This document shows, one piece after another, positions 49,371 to 58,341 of a stretch of DNA of 64,000 bases. The position numbers were made by a program, and so were the translations under genes. Location: NCBI RefSeq assembly GCF_900110555.1, contig NZ_FOEE01000004.1:124001-188000 (forward strand), read 5' to 3'. The notes below the pieces were generated by a model. It ran no database searches and was not told where the DNA came from. It worked only from the letters and a program-made list of their open reading frames with translations. Numbering within the stretch: the first letter of the stretch is position 1; the number at the start of each line of letters is the position of its first letter. This stretch comes from Trujillonella endophytica (GTDB lineage: Bacteria; Actinomycetota; Actinomycetes; Mycobacteriales; Geodermatophilaceae).

Positions 49371-49754
49371 TCAGCCGGGGTCGGGCGTGAACGTGCGCCG
49401 GGCGATCCGCCACCCGCCGGCCACGCGGCGCAGCTCGTCGTGGACCCGCCCGGTGCTCACGACCGAGGTACCGGCCAGCACCACGATCGAGGAGCGGCAG
49501 ACGGCGGTGTCGCCGTCGACGTCGATGGCGTGGTTGAGCGACAGGCGGTGCATCGATCCGGGCGCGAGCGCCGCCGCGAACGCCTCGAGCGACGGGCGGC
49601 CGACGACGTCCTCCCCGCCGGTGCCGCCGCCGACGAACACCCCGTCGTCGGTGTACAGGGCGGCGAACTCCGCCGCCGCCCCCGTGTCGAGGGACAGGAC
49701 GTAGCGGGCGTAGACGTCGCGGATGGCGTCCCGGTCGTCGGCGAGGGTCGGCAT
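49371..49754 (-). CDS. SnoaL/DUF4440-like NTF2-fold protein
   Basis: This 127-residue NTF2-fold protein contains AIRDVYARYVLSLDTGAAAEFAALYTDDGVFVGGG and HRLSLNHAIDVDGDTAVCRS. Many relatives are isomerases or steroid/polyketide-related. It lies near a LLM/P450 cluster, so a catabolic role is possible but not shown. Confidence 0.85.
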   Translation of the reverse strand: MPTLADDRDAIRDVYARYVLSLDTGAAAEFAALYTDDGVFVGGGTGGEDVVGRPSLEAFAAALAPGSMHRLSLNHAIDVDGDTAVCRSSIVVLAGTSVVSTGRVHDELRRVAGGWRIARRTFTPDPG

Positions 49755-49785
49755 CCCCGGATGCTCGCATCCCGGCAGCCGTCGC

Positions 49786-50736
49786 TCAGGCCCGCGCAGG
49801 GACCCCCGCGACCAGCCGGCGCTGCTCGACGACCTGGGCGGCGAAGGACTGCAGGCGCGCCCAGACCAGGTGCCGGGTCGGGGCGAAGTTGTGCATGTGG
49901 GCGCTGCGCGGGACCAGCAGCAACCCGAGGTCCGGTGCCGAGCGGAAGACGGCCAGGTCCGCCAGCGGTTCGGCGGTGACGTCCTGCTCGCCGTAGACCA
50001 GCAGCACGGGCACCCGCACCGCCGCGGCCTGGCGGGCGACGGCGAAGGGCTCCATCAGCTCGGCGGCGCACGCGGGCACCGTCGCCGAGCGCCACGGCGC
50101 CGGGTGCCCGGGGTCCATGTCGGCGGCGACGAACGCGGGCGGCTCCTCGTGCCAGTGGAAGCTGGCGACGAAGTCGACGTCGCCCATCGCCGCGTACACC
50201 TCCTCCATCGGCGCGGCCCGGAACGGATGCCGCCTGCCCGGCTGCAGCGCCAGGCGGGTCTGCGTGAAGCTGCTGCCCAGCGCGGCGACGCCGGCGAAGG
50301 TCGAGTGCGCGGCCTGCGTCCACACGACGATGTGCCCGCCCATCGACTGGCCGGCGCCGATCGGCACCGCCCCGGGGATCGCGGGCAGCTCCGGGTCGAG
50401 CGTGCCGGACCGCAGCCGGTCGAGGACGGTGCGGACGGCCGCGTCCCCGGCCGCGGCGACCTGCGCGAAGTCCAGCGGCCGCTCGGGCACGGTGCTCTCG
50501 CCGACGCCGAGGTGGTCGACGGTCACCGTGACCAGCCCGCGGTCGGCGTGCCACCGCGCCTGGCTGTGGTCGGGGTGGCCGGTCAGGTCCAGGTCGAAGT
50601 AGTGCCGGCCGTACCCGCCGCCGGGGAGGAGGAAGAGGACGGCGTCCCCGGCGATGCTCTCGGGCAGGTACGCGGTGACCGCGAGCTCCCCCACCCCGTC
50701 GACGTCGATGCGGCGGTCCACGCTCCGGCACGGCAT
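49786..50736 (-). CDS. Alpha/beta-hydrolase
   Basis: This 316-residue hydrolase has the nucleophile elbow GAGQSMGGHIV (about 127-137), an oxyanion region LLPGGGYGRHYF (about 35-46) and a C-terminal VPRSAHMHNF with the likely catalytic His. DVTAEPLADL probably holds the acid. Start ATG 50736 was chosen because MPCRSVDRRIDVDG begins the folded domain. Confidence 0.87.
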   Translation of the reverse strand: MPCRSVDRRIDVDGVGELAVTAYLPESIAGDAVLFLLPGGGYGRHYFDLDLTGHPDHSQARWHADRGLVTVTVDHLGVGESTVPERPLDFAQVAAAGDAAVRTVLDRLRSGTLDPELPAIPGAVPIGAGQSMGGHIVVWTQAAHSTFAGVAALGSSFTQTRLALQPGRRHPFRAAPMEEVYAAMGDVDFVASFHWHEEPPAFVAADMDPGHPAPWRSATVPACAAELMEPFAVARQAAAVRVPVLLVYGEQDVTAEPLADLAVFRSAPDLGLLLVPRSAHMHNFAPTRHLVWARLQSFAAQVVEQRRLVAGVPARA

Positions 50737-50794
50737 GACCGCATGACTACACGGTCGGGATGACCTGGGGGAACGGCTGGGAGAGGATCCCGGC

Positions 50795-51649
50795 ATGGAC
50801 CTCGGTGCTCTCGGCGCATGGCTGCCCCCCTCGATGAACGGTTCCACCCCCACCGCGCTCGCCGCGACGCTGGAGGAGCAGGGCTACCCCACGGTGTGGA
50901 TCGCCGGCGGCATCAGCCCGGGCATCTTCGACGTCATCGAGGAGGTGCTCGCCGGCACCGAGCGGATCACCGTGGCGATCGGGATCGTCAACGTCTGGAT
51001 GGAGACGCCGGAGTCGGTGACCGCCGGCTGGCACCGGTGCGAGGAGCGGTGGCCAGGCCGGCTCCTGGTGGGGCTGGGCATCAGCCACGGCCCGATCATC
51101 GACGCGTTCACCGAGCAGACCTATCGGAGGCCGCTGGCCACGATGCGCGAGTACCTCGACGCCCTCGACGCGCAGACCGACCCGCTTCCGCCGCAGCGCC
51201 GGGTCCTGGGCGCGCTCGGCCCGAAGATGCTCGCCCTGGCGGCGGAGCGCACGGCCGGCACGCATCCGTACCACGTGACCGTGACCAACACCGCCGCCGC
51301 CCGGGCCGGGGTGGGCACCGGCCCGCTGGTCGCGCCGGAGCTGCCCGTCGTCCTCACCACCGACGTCGCCGAGGGACGCGACCAGGCCCGCTCGCAGCTC
51401 ACCCACTACCTGCAGCTACCGAACTACGCGAACAACTGGTTCCGGGCGGGCTTCACCGAGTCCGACCTGGCCGACGGCGGCAGCGACCGGCTGATCGACG
51501 CGCTCGTCGCCATCGGCGACGTGGACGCGATCGCCGCGCGGGTGCGCGAGCACCACGACGCCGGCGCGGACCACGTCTGCCTGCAGGTGCTCGGCCCGCA
51601 GCCGAACGACGCGGCGGTCTACGCGGAGCTGGCGGGCCTCATCCGCTGA
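50795..51649 (+). CDS. LLM-class F420-dependent oxidoreductase (TIGR03620-like)
   Basis: This 284-residue TIM-barrel luciferase-like protein has YPTVWIAGGISPGIFDVIEEVLAGT and RLLVGLGISHGPII, as in actinobacterial F420-dependent enzymes. The cofactor is probably reduced F420 or FMN. It overlaps the convergent ferredoxin gene by 11 bp and lies next to a P450 gene. Start ATG 50795. Confidence 0.88.
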   Translation: MDLGALGAWLPPSMNGSTPTALAATLEEQGYPTVWIAGGISPGIFDVIEEVLAGTERITVAIGIVNVWMETPESVTAGWHRCEERWPGRLLVGLGISHGPIIDAFTEQTYRRPLATMREYLDALDAQTDPLPPQRRVLGALGPKMLALAAERTAGTHPYHVTVTNTAAARAGVGTGPLVAPELPVVLTTDVAEGRDQARSQLTHYLQLPNYANNWFRAGFTESDLADGGSDRLIDALVAIGDVDAIAARVREHHDAGADHVCLQVLGPQPNDAAVYAELAGLIR

Positions 51650-51830
51650 CCGACAGCACCGCGGCCGGGCAGGTGTCGACGGCGTTGCGCGCCGCGGCCT
51701 CCTGCTCCGGCCCGGGCTCCGGCTCGAGCACGACGACGAGGCCGTCGTCGTCCTGGTCGAAGAGCTCCGGCGCGTTGAGCGCGCACATCCCGGCACCGAT
51801 GCACCTACCCCGATCCGCCTCGATCCGCAT
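51639..51830 (-). CDS. 3Fe-4S ferredoxin (P450-partner type)
   Basis: This 63-residue small ferredoxin opens MRIEADRGRCIGAGMC and ends DTCPAAVL. Three cysteines plus the CP motif, with Ala where a 4Fe ligand would be, mark a 3Fe-4S ferredoxin of the kind that reduces CYP enzymes. The divergent P450 gene starts 124 bp away, so it is probably its electron donor. Confidence 0.9.
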   Translation of the reverse strand: MRIEADRGRCIGAGMCALNAPELFDQDDDGLVVVLEPEPGPEQEAAARNAVDTCPAAVLSVSG

Positions 51831-51852
51831 GCGTCCTCCTGCTCGACCAATT

Positions 51853-51879
51853 TCGTGCACGTCGTGCATCTATGCACGA
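51853..51879. promoter_or_regulatory. Operator in the ferredoxin/P450 divergent region
   Basis: TCGTGCATCTATGCACGA (51862-51879) is a perfect palindrome with a 2-bp centre. A further half-site TCGTGCAC begins at 51853. It sits between the divergent ferredoxin and P450 genes and is probably bound by the TetR regulator encoded after the P450. Confidence 0.65.
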
Positions 51880-51953
51880 TACGCATGACAACGCTAGCGT
51901 TCGGTCATCCCCGACGGACGGTCGTTCGTCACCCCGACGGAGAGGACGCAGCG

Positions 51954-53270
51954 ATGAGCACCGACAGCGCGCAGACCGACAGCACGGTGGAGCCCCACCT
52001 GATCGAGATGCGCCGCCCGCTCGAGGCCGACATGGTGGAGCACCCGCCCGGCTGCCCGTTCGACCCGGCGCCGGGGCTGCTGGCCCGCCGGGGCCAGGGG
52101 GCGGTCCAGCCGATCACGCTGACCAACGGCCTGACGGTCTACCTGGTCACCGGCTTCGACGAGGGGCGCGCCGTCCTCGCCGACAGCCGGTTCAGCGCGG
52201 ACAAGTTCCGCAACCGCGACGTCACCTCGATGCAGCCGGAGGAGGTCACGGCGCTGGGGACAACCGAGGCCGAGCGGGGCGTGTGCCCGGTCGTCTCCTT
52301 CGACGAGGCGCCGCCGCGCACCGACGGCTACTTCATCTTCATGGACCCGCCCGAGCACACCCGGCTGCGCCGGCTGCTCACCGGTCAGTTCACCGTGCGC
52401 CGCATGAAGCTGCTGGAGTCGCGGGTGCACGAGATCGCCGCGGAGCACATCGAGGCGATGCGGGCGGCCGGCACCGAGGCCGACCTCGTGCCGGCCTACG
52501 CGATGCCCATCCCCTCGCTGATGATCTGCGAGCTGCTCGGTGTGGACTACGCCGACCGGGACGAGTTCCAGCGGTACACGTCGGTCAGCACGAACGTGCT
52601 GGCCAGCGACGAGGAGAAGGCCGCCTCGGCCGCCGGGCAGTACGTGTTCATGGAGCGGCTGGTCCGGGAGAAGCGGGCGAACCCGGGTGACGACATCATC
52701 TCCGGGCTCATCAACGTGAGCGATCCGGCGCTGACCGACTCCGAGCTGGTCGACATCTCGCTGATGCTGCTCGGCGCAGGCCACGAGACGACGGCGAACA
52801 TGCTCGGCCTGGGCGCGCTCGCGCTGCTGTCCCACCCCGACCAGCTCGCCGCACTCCGCGCGGACCCGGCGCTGTACGACAACGCCGTCGAGGAGCTGCT
52901 GCGCTACCTGAGCATCATCCAGCTCGGCGTCACCCGGATCGCCATGGAGGACGTCACCGTGGGCGGCGTCGAGATCCCCAAGGGGGCGACCGCCATGCTC
53001 GCCGCGCCGGAGGCCAACCGGGACCCGGCGCACTTCGACCACCCCGACCGGCTCGACGTGACCCGGCCGCGGCCGCCGCACCTGACCTTCGGCCACGGCG
53101 TGCACCAGTGCATCGGGCAGCAGCTGGCGCGCATCGAGATGCGGATCGGCCTGGAGGAGCTGTTCACCCGCATGCCCGAGCTGCGCCTGACCCTCCCGTT
53201 GGAGGAGGTCGACGTGAAGAACGAGATGCTGCTCTTCGGCGTGCGGTCCCTGCCGGTCACCTGGGCATGA
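51954..53270 (+). CDS. Cytochrome P450
   Basis: This 438-residue class I-type CYP has the oxygen-activation motif LGAGHETTANML (about 277-288), the ExxR motif in VEELLRYL, and the heme-binding FGHGVHQCIGQQLAR near residue 380. The N-terminus opens HPPGCPFDPAP as in many actinobacterial CYPs. The substrate is unknown. ATG 51954 is preferred over the longer frame. The nearby 3Fe-4S ferredoxin is its likely redox partner; no ferredoxin reductase is adjacent. Confidence 0.95.
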   Translation: MSTDSAQTDSTVEPHLIEMRRPLEADMVEHPPGCPFDPAPGLLARRGQGAVQPITLTNGLTVYLVTGFDEGRAVLADSRFSADKFRNRDVTSMQPEEVTALGTTEAERGVCPVVSFDEAPPRTDGYFIFMDPPEHTRLRRLLTGQFTVRRMKLLESRVHEIAAEHIEAMRAAGTEADLVPAYAMPIPSLMICELLGVDYADRDEFQRYTSVSTNVLASDEEKAASAAGQYVFMERLVREKRANPGDDIISGLINVSDPALTDSELVDISLMLLGAGHETTANMLGLGALALLSHPDQLAALRADPALYDNAVEELLRYLSIIQLGVTRIAMEDVTVGGVEIPKGATAMLAAPEANRDPAHFDHPDRLDVTRPRPPHLTFGHGVHQCIGQQLARIEMRIGLEELFTRMPELRLTLPLEEVDVKNEMLLFGVRSLPVTWA

Positions 53271-53381
53271 CGGCGCCGGCGACCGGTCGCATCGCCGCGT
53301 CCGCAGCCGGTCGCCGCGCCGGCCGGGCGGCCGCCGACCCGCACACCACGGGGGTGCGGGCGGCGGCCCACGGCGACCTGG

Positions 53382-54065
53382 ATGCCGGCGGCTGACGTGG
53401 CGGCGGGTACACAGGTCCCCGTGACGGTGGACGGCGAGCCGACGACGGCCGGGCGGCGCGAGCGCAAGAAGAGCGCCACCCGGGCCGCGATCCGCGATGC
53501 CGCGCTCCGCCTGGCGGTGCGCGACGGCGTGGAGAACGTGACGCTGGACCGCATCGCGGGCGAGGCCGACATCGCCCTGCGGACGTTCTTCAACTACTTC
53601 TCCAGCAAGGAGGAGGCGGTCGTCGCCGGGGCCGCGGGCGACTTCCGCGCCTTCGTCGCCGCGTTCCGCGCCCGCCCGCGCGGCGAGTCGGTCCTCCAGG
53701 CCCTCCGCGAGGGGGTGCTGGACGTGATGGACCAGATGGTCTCCGACGAGCGCGACCACATCAGCGCGCTCGTCTCGATCCGCGGGGCGCCTTCCCTGGT
53801 CCCCCAGTTGCTCGCGGCCCTCGCCGCCCAGGAGGACGCGTTCGCCGAGGCCATCGCCGAGCGGGTGGACGCCGACACCGCGGGCTCGCTGTACCCGCGG
53901 CTGTGCGCGGCGACCGCCCTCGCGACCCTGCGGATCACCCTCGACCGATGGCTGGAGGAGTCTCCCCCGGGCGGCGTCCCCTCGTTCGCGACGCTGCGCG
54001 CGGAGATCGACCGGGGGATCGCCGAGCTCGCGGCCGGGCTGGACCGGCCGGGCGCACCGGAGTGA
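53382..54065 (+). CDS. TetR-family regulator (P450 cluster)
   Basis: This 227-residue (or 214 from GTG 53421) regulator has the DNA-binding region RAAIRDAALRLAVRDGVENVTLDRIAGEADIALRTFFNYFSSKEEAV. The Arg-rich RRERKKSATR precedes it. The GTG at 53421 has AGG 5 nt upstream and may be the true start; ATG 53382 lacks a Shine-Dalgarno. It follows the P450 gene by 111 bp. The palindrome upstream of the P450 is the likely operator. Confidence 0.87.
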   Translation: MPAADVAAGTQVPVTVDGEPTTAGRRERKKSATRAAIRDAALRLAVRDGVENVTLDRIAGEADIALRTFFNYFSSKEEAVVAGAAGDFRAFVAAFRARPRGESVLQALREGVLDVMDQMVSDERDHISALVSIRGAPSLVPQLLAALAAQEDAFAEAIAERVDADTAGSLYPRLCAATALATLRITLDRWLEESPPGGVPSFATLRAEIDRGIAELAAGLDRPGAPE

Positions 54066-54098
54066 CCCGGGGGGCGCGCCGCGCCCCCCGGGAACCGG

Positions 54099-54869
54099 TC
54101 AGGCGCCGAAGCGCAGGGCGCCGTCCAGCCGGATGACGTAGCCGTTGAGGTAGTCGTTCTCGGCGATCTGGTAGGCGAGCTTCGCGTACTCCGCCGGGCG
54201 GCCCATGCGCTTGGGGTTCGGCACGATCTTCCCGTACATCTCGTCGGCCTTCACCGGGTCCGGGAACGCCGGGGTGAGGAACGTGCCGGGCGCGATGCCC
54301 ATGACGCGGATGCCGGCCGGGGCCAGGTCGCGCGCCGCGGCCAGGGTCAGGGCGATGACGCCGCCCTTGGCCATCGCGTAGCTGGTCTGGCCGGGCGAGG
54401 CCTCGAAGCCCGCGATGCTGGCGGTCATGATGACGACGCCGCGCTGGTTGTCCTCGAGCGGCTCGTTGCCCTGCATCGAGGCGGCCGCGCGGGACAGCAC
54501 CCGGTAGGTGGCCGTGTAGTAGTACTCGGTCGTCTGGAGGAAGGCCTCCATCGGCATCGGCTTGCCGTCGCGCGAGACGATCCGCTGCGCGGCGCCGCCG
54601 CCGGGGCCGCCGTTGACGATGACGGTGACGCGGAGCGGGCCGAGGGACTGCGCCTTGGCGATCGCCGCGTCCACCGACGCGTCGCTGGTGACGTCGGTGT
54701 GCACGAACACCACGCCGTCCCCGAGCTCGGCCGCGATGGCGTTCGCCTTCTCCTCCGCGACGTCGGCGATGACCACCTTCAGGCCCTCGGCCACGTACTT
54801 GCGGACGGTCTGCTCGCCGAACCCGCCGGCGCCGCCGACGACGAGTGCTGATGCTCCAGTGAGGTCCAC
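54099..54869 (-). CDS. SDR-family NAD(P)-dependent oxidoreductase
   Basis: This 256-residue classical SDR has a nucleotide loop ALVVGGAGGFGEQTVR (about 8-23), the catalytic Ser in VVIMTASIAG, and Tyr/Lys in SYAMAKGG (YxxxK). The C-terminus LNGYVIRLDGALRFGA is usual for hydroxyacyl-CoA or alcohol dehydrogenases. GTG 54869 has GGAGAG about 5-6 nt upstream. It converges on the TetR gene and may act on the P450 product, but that is inference. Confidence 0.9.
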   Translation of the reverse strand: MDLTGASALVVGGAGGFGEQTVRKYVAEGLKVVIADVAEEKANAIAAELGDGVVFVHTDVTSDASVDAAIAKAQSLGPLRVTVIVNGGPGGGAAQRIVSRDGKPMPMEAFLQTTEYYYTATYRVLSRAAASMQGNEPLEDNQRGVVIMTASIAGFEASPGQTSYAMAKGGVIALTLAAARDLAPAGIRVMGIAPGTFLTPAFPDPVKADEMYGKIVPNPKRMGRPAEYAKLAYQIAENDYLNGYVIRLDGALRFGA

Positions 54870-55332
54870 GGTCTCTCCAAACTCCGGGACGCGTGCCACC
54901 GACGCGTCGCGCGGGGCACTGTAAGTGGCTGCGATCACGCAGGGGACGGGAGTCCCCCGATCTCCCGGGGCCGACGCGCCAGTCTGCACGGCCCGCGCAC
55001 CCGGATCGGGCGGCCCGGAGGCCCTCCGGGCGCCCGGCCGCACGCCCGGGCAGTCGGCGGGCGGGCAGGCAGGCGCTGAGCGAGGCGATCCCCCGGCGGT
55101 GCGACGGGACCGGGGACGACGACGGCGTCCGCCGGGCCGGCCGGCCGGGACGCGCGGGAGCCCCGCCCACCTGCCCTCCCCCGAGGCGGTGCGCGGGGCT
55201 CCTCGTGCGTTCCCCCTACCGCCGGTCCCCCCGTGACCCGGCGATGGGACCGACTCTGACGGTCGCGCCGCACGGTGCCCGCAACCGTTCCGCACGATTT
55301 CCGCAGGACGGCGGCGGGCGGCGCGGCCGCGG
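54870..55332. other. 463-bp gene-free region between the SDR and HSL-type hydrolase genes
   Basis: I see no supported coding sequence; the open frames here are Pro/Arg/Gly-rich composition artefacts. It contains the SDR promoter region, a small 7-bp hairpin near 55014-55030, and the larger hairpin at 55157-55202. Confidence 0.6.
55157..55202. terminator. Imperfect 17-bp hairpin
   Basis: Ten pairs (55157-55166 with 55193-55202), one C-C mismatch, four pairs, a one-base bulge and three more pairs close on a 9-nt loop. It lies 131 nt beyond the stop of the convergent hydrolase and may terminate it. Confidence 0.5.
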
Positions 55333-56274
55333 TCAGCGGCGGCGGTGCCGGTCGAGGAAGCGGCGCCGCTCGGCGATCAGCTCGCGGTCCTCCGGCGCAC
55401 CGCCGAAGCCACCGTGGGGCATCGCCTCGAACACGTGCAGCTCCGCCTCGACCCCGGCCGCGCGCAGCTTCCGGTGCATCCGCACGGTGTTGGACAGGAA
55501 CAGGTCGCGGGTGCCCGACTGCAGGAACGTGGGCGGGAAGTGCGCGACGTCGGCGAACAGCGGGGACAGCAGCGGATGGGCCAGGTCGTGCCCGTTCGCG
55601 TAGAGCAGGTTGACCTCGCGCAGGCTGCCGAGCACGTTGTCGAACTCGCGGTTGGTGTGGAAGGTGTCGCCGGACTCGGTCAGGTCGACCTCGGGGGTCG
55701 ACAGGACCAGGGCGGCCGGCATCGGCAGGCCCTCCTCGTGCGCGCGGACCAGGAGCGCCGCGGCGAGGTTGCCGCCGGCCGACGCGCCGCCGACGAACAC
55801 GTCGGCCGGGTCGCGCCGCTCCAGCAGCGCGCGGTACACGGCGACGCAGTCGTCCAGGGCCGCGGGGTACGGGTGCCGCGGCGGCATCCGGTAGTCGACG
55901 CCCCAGGTCACCATGCCGCTGGTCAGCGCGGTGCCCGCGGTCATGGCCCGGCACAGGTCGCCCCCGCCCATGATCAGCGCGCCGCCGTGGATGTCGAGGT
56001 AGACCGGGCCGCCGTCGTCGGCCGGCGCGCCCTGCGCCCGCGCGACGTAGGTGGGCACCCCGGCGATCAGCTCCTCGTCGACGTCGGCGGGCAGCTCGAC
56101 CGCGAAGAACCGGTCGCGGACGAAGGCGTCCATCTGCGCGACGTGCCGCTCCCAGCCCTCGACGTCGTCGGGCGCGGGATAGCTCGCGGGCTGCCTCGGC
56201 ACCGCGAGGGCCTGCTGCGCCTGCTCGCTGACGCTGGTGGGAACCGGTGCGGCCGACTGCGCTGTCTCCGTCAC
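55333..56274 (-). CDS. HSL-type alpha/beta-hydrolase (esterase)
   Basis: This 313-residue hormone-sensitive-lipase-like esterase has the oxyanion motif LDIHGGALIM (about 95-104), GGASAGGNLA (nucleophile Ser, about 159-168), the acid in SGTRDLFLSN, and His in FEAMPHGGFG. The N-terminal ~40 residues are flexible. GTG 56274 fits MTETAQSAAPVP, and the frame continues upstream only as low-complexity sequence. The substrate is unknown. Confidence 0.9.
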   Translation of the reverse strand: MTETAQSAAPVPTSVSEQAQQALAVPRQPASYPAPDDVEGWERHVAQMDAFVRDRFFAVELPADVDEELIAGVPTYVARAQGAPADDGGPVYLDIHGGALIMGGGDLCRAMTAGTALTSGMVTWGVDYRMPPRHPYPAALDDCVAVYRALLERRDPADVFVGGASAGGNLAAALLVRAHEEGLPMPAALVLSTPEVDLTESGDTFHTNREFDNVLGSLREVNLLYANGHDLAHPLLSPLFADVAHFPPTFLQSGTRDLFLSNTVRMHRKLRAAGVEAELHVFEAMPHGGFGGAPEDRELIAERRRFLDRHRRR

Positions 56275-56428
56275 GGGGCGACTCCTGGGCTCGGGGATGG
56301 GCTGGTCCGGATCCTGGCCCTCCCGGCGGCCGCCGTCACCCCCTCCGACCCGACCGACGCGTGGGGCGCGCGGGACCCGAGGGACGCGAGCGGTCCGCCG
56401 TCGGCGGTGCTGCGCCGATGGGAGGGGC

Positions 56429-56782
56429 ATGCGCGCCAGCCACGTCGCCACCGCCCTCGCCGCCTTCACCGCCGGCCTCACCACCGCCGCCGCCCTCCGC
56501 CGGAAGGCCGACCGCCGGCTCCCGGCCGCCGTCCTCCCCGGGTCGGCCGTTCCCTCGCCCGCCGCCGCTCCCGTCGCCGCTCCGGCCCCCGCTGCCGCGG
56601 CCCTGCCCGCCGGTGACGACGCCGTCGTCCTGCCCTTCGTCCGGCCGGCCGCGCCTGCGCCCGCCCCGTCGGCGACGCCGGCCCGGTGCGGCGACAGCGG
56701 CGGCCGCACCAGGGCCGGCGCGCCCTGCGCGGCGCGCGCCACCGGCGGCGGCCGCTGCCACCACCACCGCGTCGCCGCCTGA
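56429..56782 (+). CDS. Small hypothetical protein with C-terminal Cys/His cluster
   Basis: This 117-residue protein opens MRASHVATALAAFTAGLTTA, a possible signal or membrane segment, followed by a long Ala/Pro linker. The C-terminus RCGDSGGRTRAGAPCAARA and RCHHHR resembles the CG.xTRxGxPC...GRCxxH zinc-knuckle seen in various small proteins. GGAGGGGC lies directly before ATG 56429. Coding is plausible; function is unknown. Confidence 0.55.
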   Translation: MRASHVATALAAFTAGLTTAAALRRKADRRLPAAVLPGSAVPSPAAAPVAAPAPAAAALPAGDDAVVLPFVRPAAPAPAPSATPARCGDSGGRTRAGAPCAARATGGGRCHHHRVAA

Positions 56783-56810
56783 TCCCGGTCGGCGGGCAGG
56801 CGCGCGGGCG

Positions 56811-57500
56811 TCACATGTCGCGGTAGCGGGCGGCGGCCGCCAGCAGCTCCCGCAGCAGCTCGGGCGTCGCCTGCCGGCCCGGTCCGGGGAAGTCGGTGCC
56901 CGGCGCGTGGTAGACCCCGCCGTAGGCGGCCGTGTCGCGCTGGTAGCGCCAGCCCTCGGCCAGCGGGCCGACGTCGTGGGCGTCGTAGCCGATGGCGTCG
57001 AGGAACTCGGTCACCGACCGCTTCGCCGCCGCGTCGTCGCCGGCGATCGCGATCACCGAGCGCTCCGGGTGCCCGGCCGGCCGGGCGAGCAGGCCGAGGT
57101 GGACCGACGAGATGTTGTTGAAGGCCTTCACCACGCGCGACTCCGGCAGGTGCGCCTGCAGCAGCTCGCTGACCGTCGTCGACTCGTCGTCGAGCTCGGC
57201 GATCCGCCCGTCCCGCTGCGGGTAGTAGTTGTCCGTGTCGATCACGACCTTGCCACGCAGTGGCTCGACCGGCACCTGGCGGTAGGCCTTCAGCGGCACC
57301 GAGACGACGACCAGATCGCCGGCCGCCGCGGCCTGGGCCGGCGTGGTCGCCCGCGCGCGCGGGCCGAGCTCGGCGACCAGATCGGCGAGGGTCTCCGGGC
57401 CGCGGCTGTTGCTGAGCACGACGTCGATGCCGGCATCGACCGCCAGGCGCGCGAGGGTGCCGCCGATGTTGCCGCTGCCGATCAGTCCGAGTGTCGTCAT
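56811..57500 (-). CDS. NADP-binding oxidoreductase (F420H2:NADP reductase-like)
   Basis: This 229-residue protein opens LGLIGSGNIGGTLARLA (about 4-20) and has SNSRGPETLADLVAELG and DTDNYYPQRDGRIAEL. It resembles NADPH:F420 oxidoreductases and related ketol-acid-like reductases. The NADP specificity is suggested by SNSRG after the second strand. It is 59 nt downstream of the hemerythrin gene on the same strand. Start ATG 57500. Confidence 0.85.
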   Translation of the reverse strand: MTTLGLIGSGNIGGTLARLAVDAGIDVVLSNSRGPETLADLVAELGPRARATTPAQAAAAGDLVVVSVPLKAYRQVPVEPLRGKVVIDTDNYYPQRDGRIAELDDESTTVSELLQAHLPESRVVKAFNNISSVHLGLLARPAGHPERSVIAIAGDDAAAKRSVTEFLDAIGYDAHDVGPLAEGWRYQRDTAAYGGVYHAPGTDFPGPGRQATPELLRELLAAAARYRDM

Positions 57501-57558
57501 GCCCCCCGCAAGTTCGGCCCGGCGATGGCCATTCCCGCGGACCACCGGCGGCGGCGCC

Positions 57559-58245
57559 TCAGGGCGTCGCGGTGCCGTGGACGGCCAGCGCGTGCCTGCG
57601 GAACGCCCGGCGGGACAGCTTCGGCACGATCCACCGGACCGGCGGCGGCGCGGCCGCCAGCATCGCCGCGACGGCCTCGGGGTCGCCCTCGTACTGCAGC
57701 ATGCCGAGGACCAGCGACATCTGGTCCTTGCGGTTGCTGGCGCGGGCGCGCTCGCCCACCTCGTGCCACTCCTGCGCGGTCAGCGTGCGGGCGATGATCG
57801 GCAGCACCCGCTCCTCCTCCGCGTCGAGGTGCTCGGCCAGGTGCCCGGAGAGCCGGTCGAGCAGCTCGGCCAGCCGGTCCCGGTCCGCGGCGCCGGCCGT
57901 GACGGCCCACCGGGGGCGGAGCTCGTCGATCTCGGCGACGACAGAGTCGACCCGGGCGTGCTGCTCGGCCATCAGCCGGACCAGCGGGGCGAGCTCCTCG
58001 GGGACGCGGTCCAGCAGCTTGGGCCAGATCAGCTCGTCCTCGTGCGTGTGGTGGTGGTGCAGGGTGCGGGTGAGCAGCTCGACGTGGTCGGCGACCAGCC
58101 GTGCCCGCTTCTGGTCGTCCGCGGCGACGCCGGCGACCACCCCGCCGGCGAGCCGGAACTCGCGCCGGAAGAAGCGGTGGACGGTGATCATCTGGCGGGT
58201 GTCGATCGGGCCGGTCGGCGTCGTGGTGGTGGGGCTGGCGGTCAT
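57559..58245 (-). CDS. Hemerythrin-domain protein
   Basis: This 228-residue four-helix di-iron protein has TVHRFFRREFRLAGG, HHHHTHEDELIWPKLL (about 63-78), AEQHARVDSVVAEI and LAEHLDAEEERVLPII (about 134-149), giving the usual His/Glu/Asp iron ligands. Bacterial relatives bind O2 or NO or respond to redox stress. The C-terminal 60 residues are helical and unassigned. Confidence 0.9.
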   Translation of the reverse strand: MTASPTTTTPTGPIDTRQMITVHRFFRREFRLAGGVVAGVAADDQKRARLVADHVELLTRTLHHHHTHEDELIWPKLLDRVPEELAPLVRLMAEQHARVDSVVAEIDELRPRWAVTAGAADRDRLAELLDRLSGHLAEHLDAEEERVLPIIARTLTAQEWHEVGERARASNRKDQMSLVLGMLQYEGDPEAVAAMLAAAPPPVRWIVPKLSRRAFRRHALAVHGTATP

Positions 58246-58341
58246 CGCGTGCTCCTGGGGTCGGGTGCGGTCGTCGGCGGGCCCGACTCTCGGCCGCGCC
58301 CCCTGGATCCCTCTTGCAGGCGGCTTGCACCGCCGGGGAGC

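Noticed and set aside
54893-55603. Long open frames in the gene-free region before the HSL hydrolase
   Set aside because: Their composition is Arg/Pro/Gly low-complexity, they lack a ribosome site and no motif is visible.
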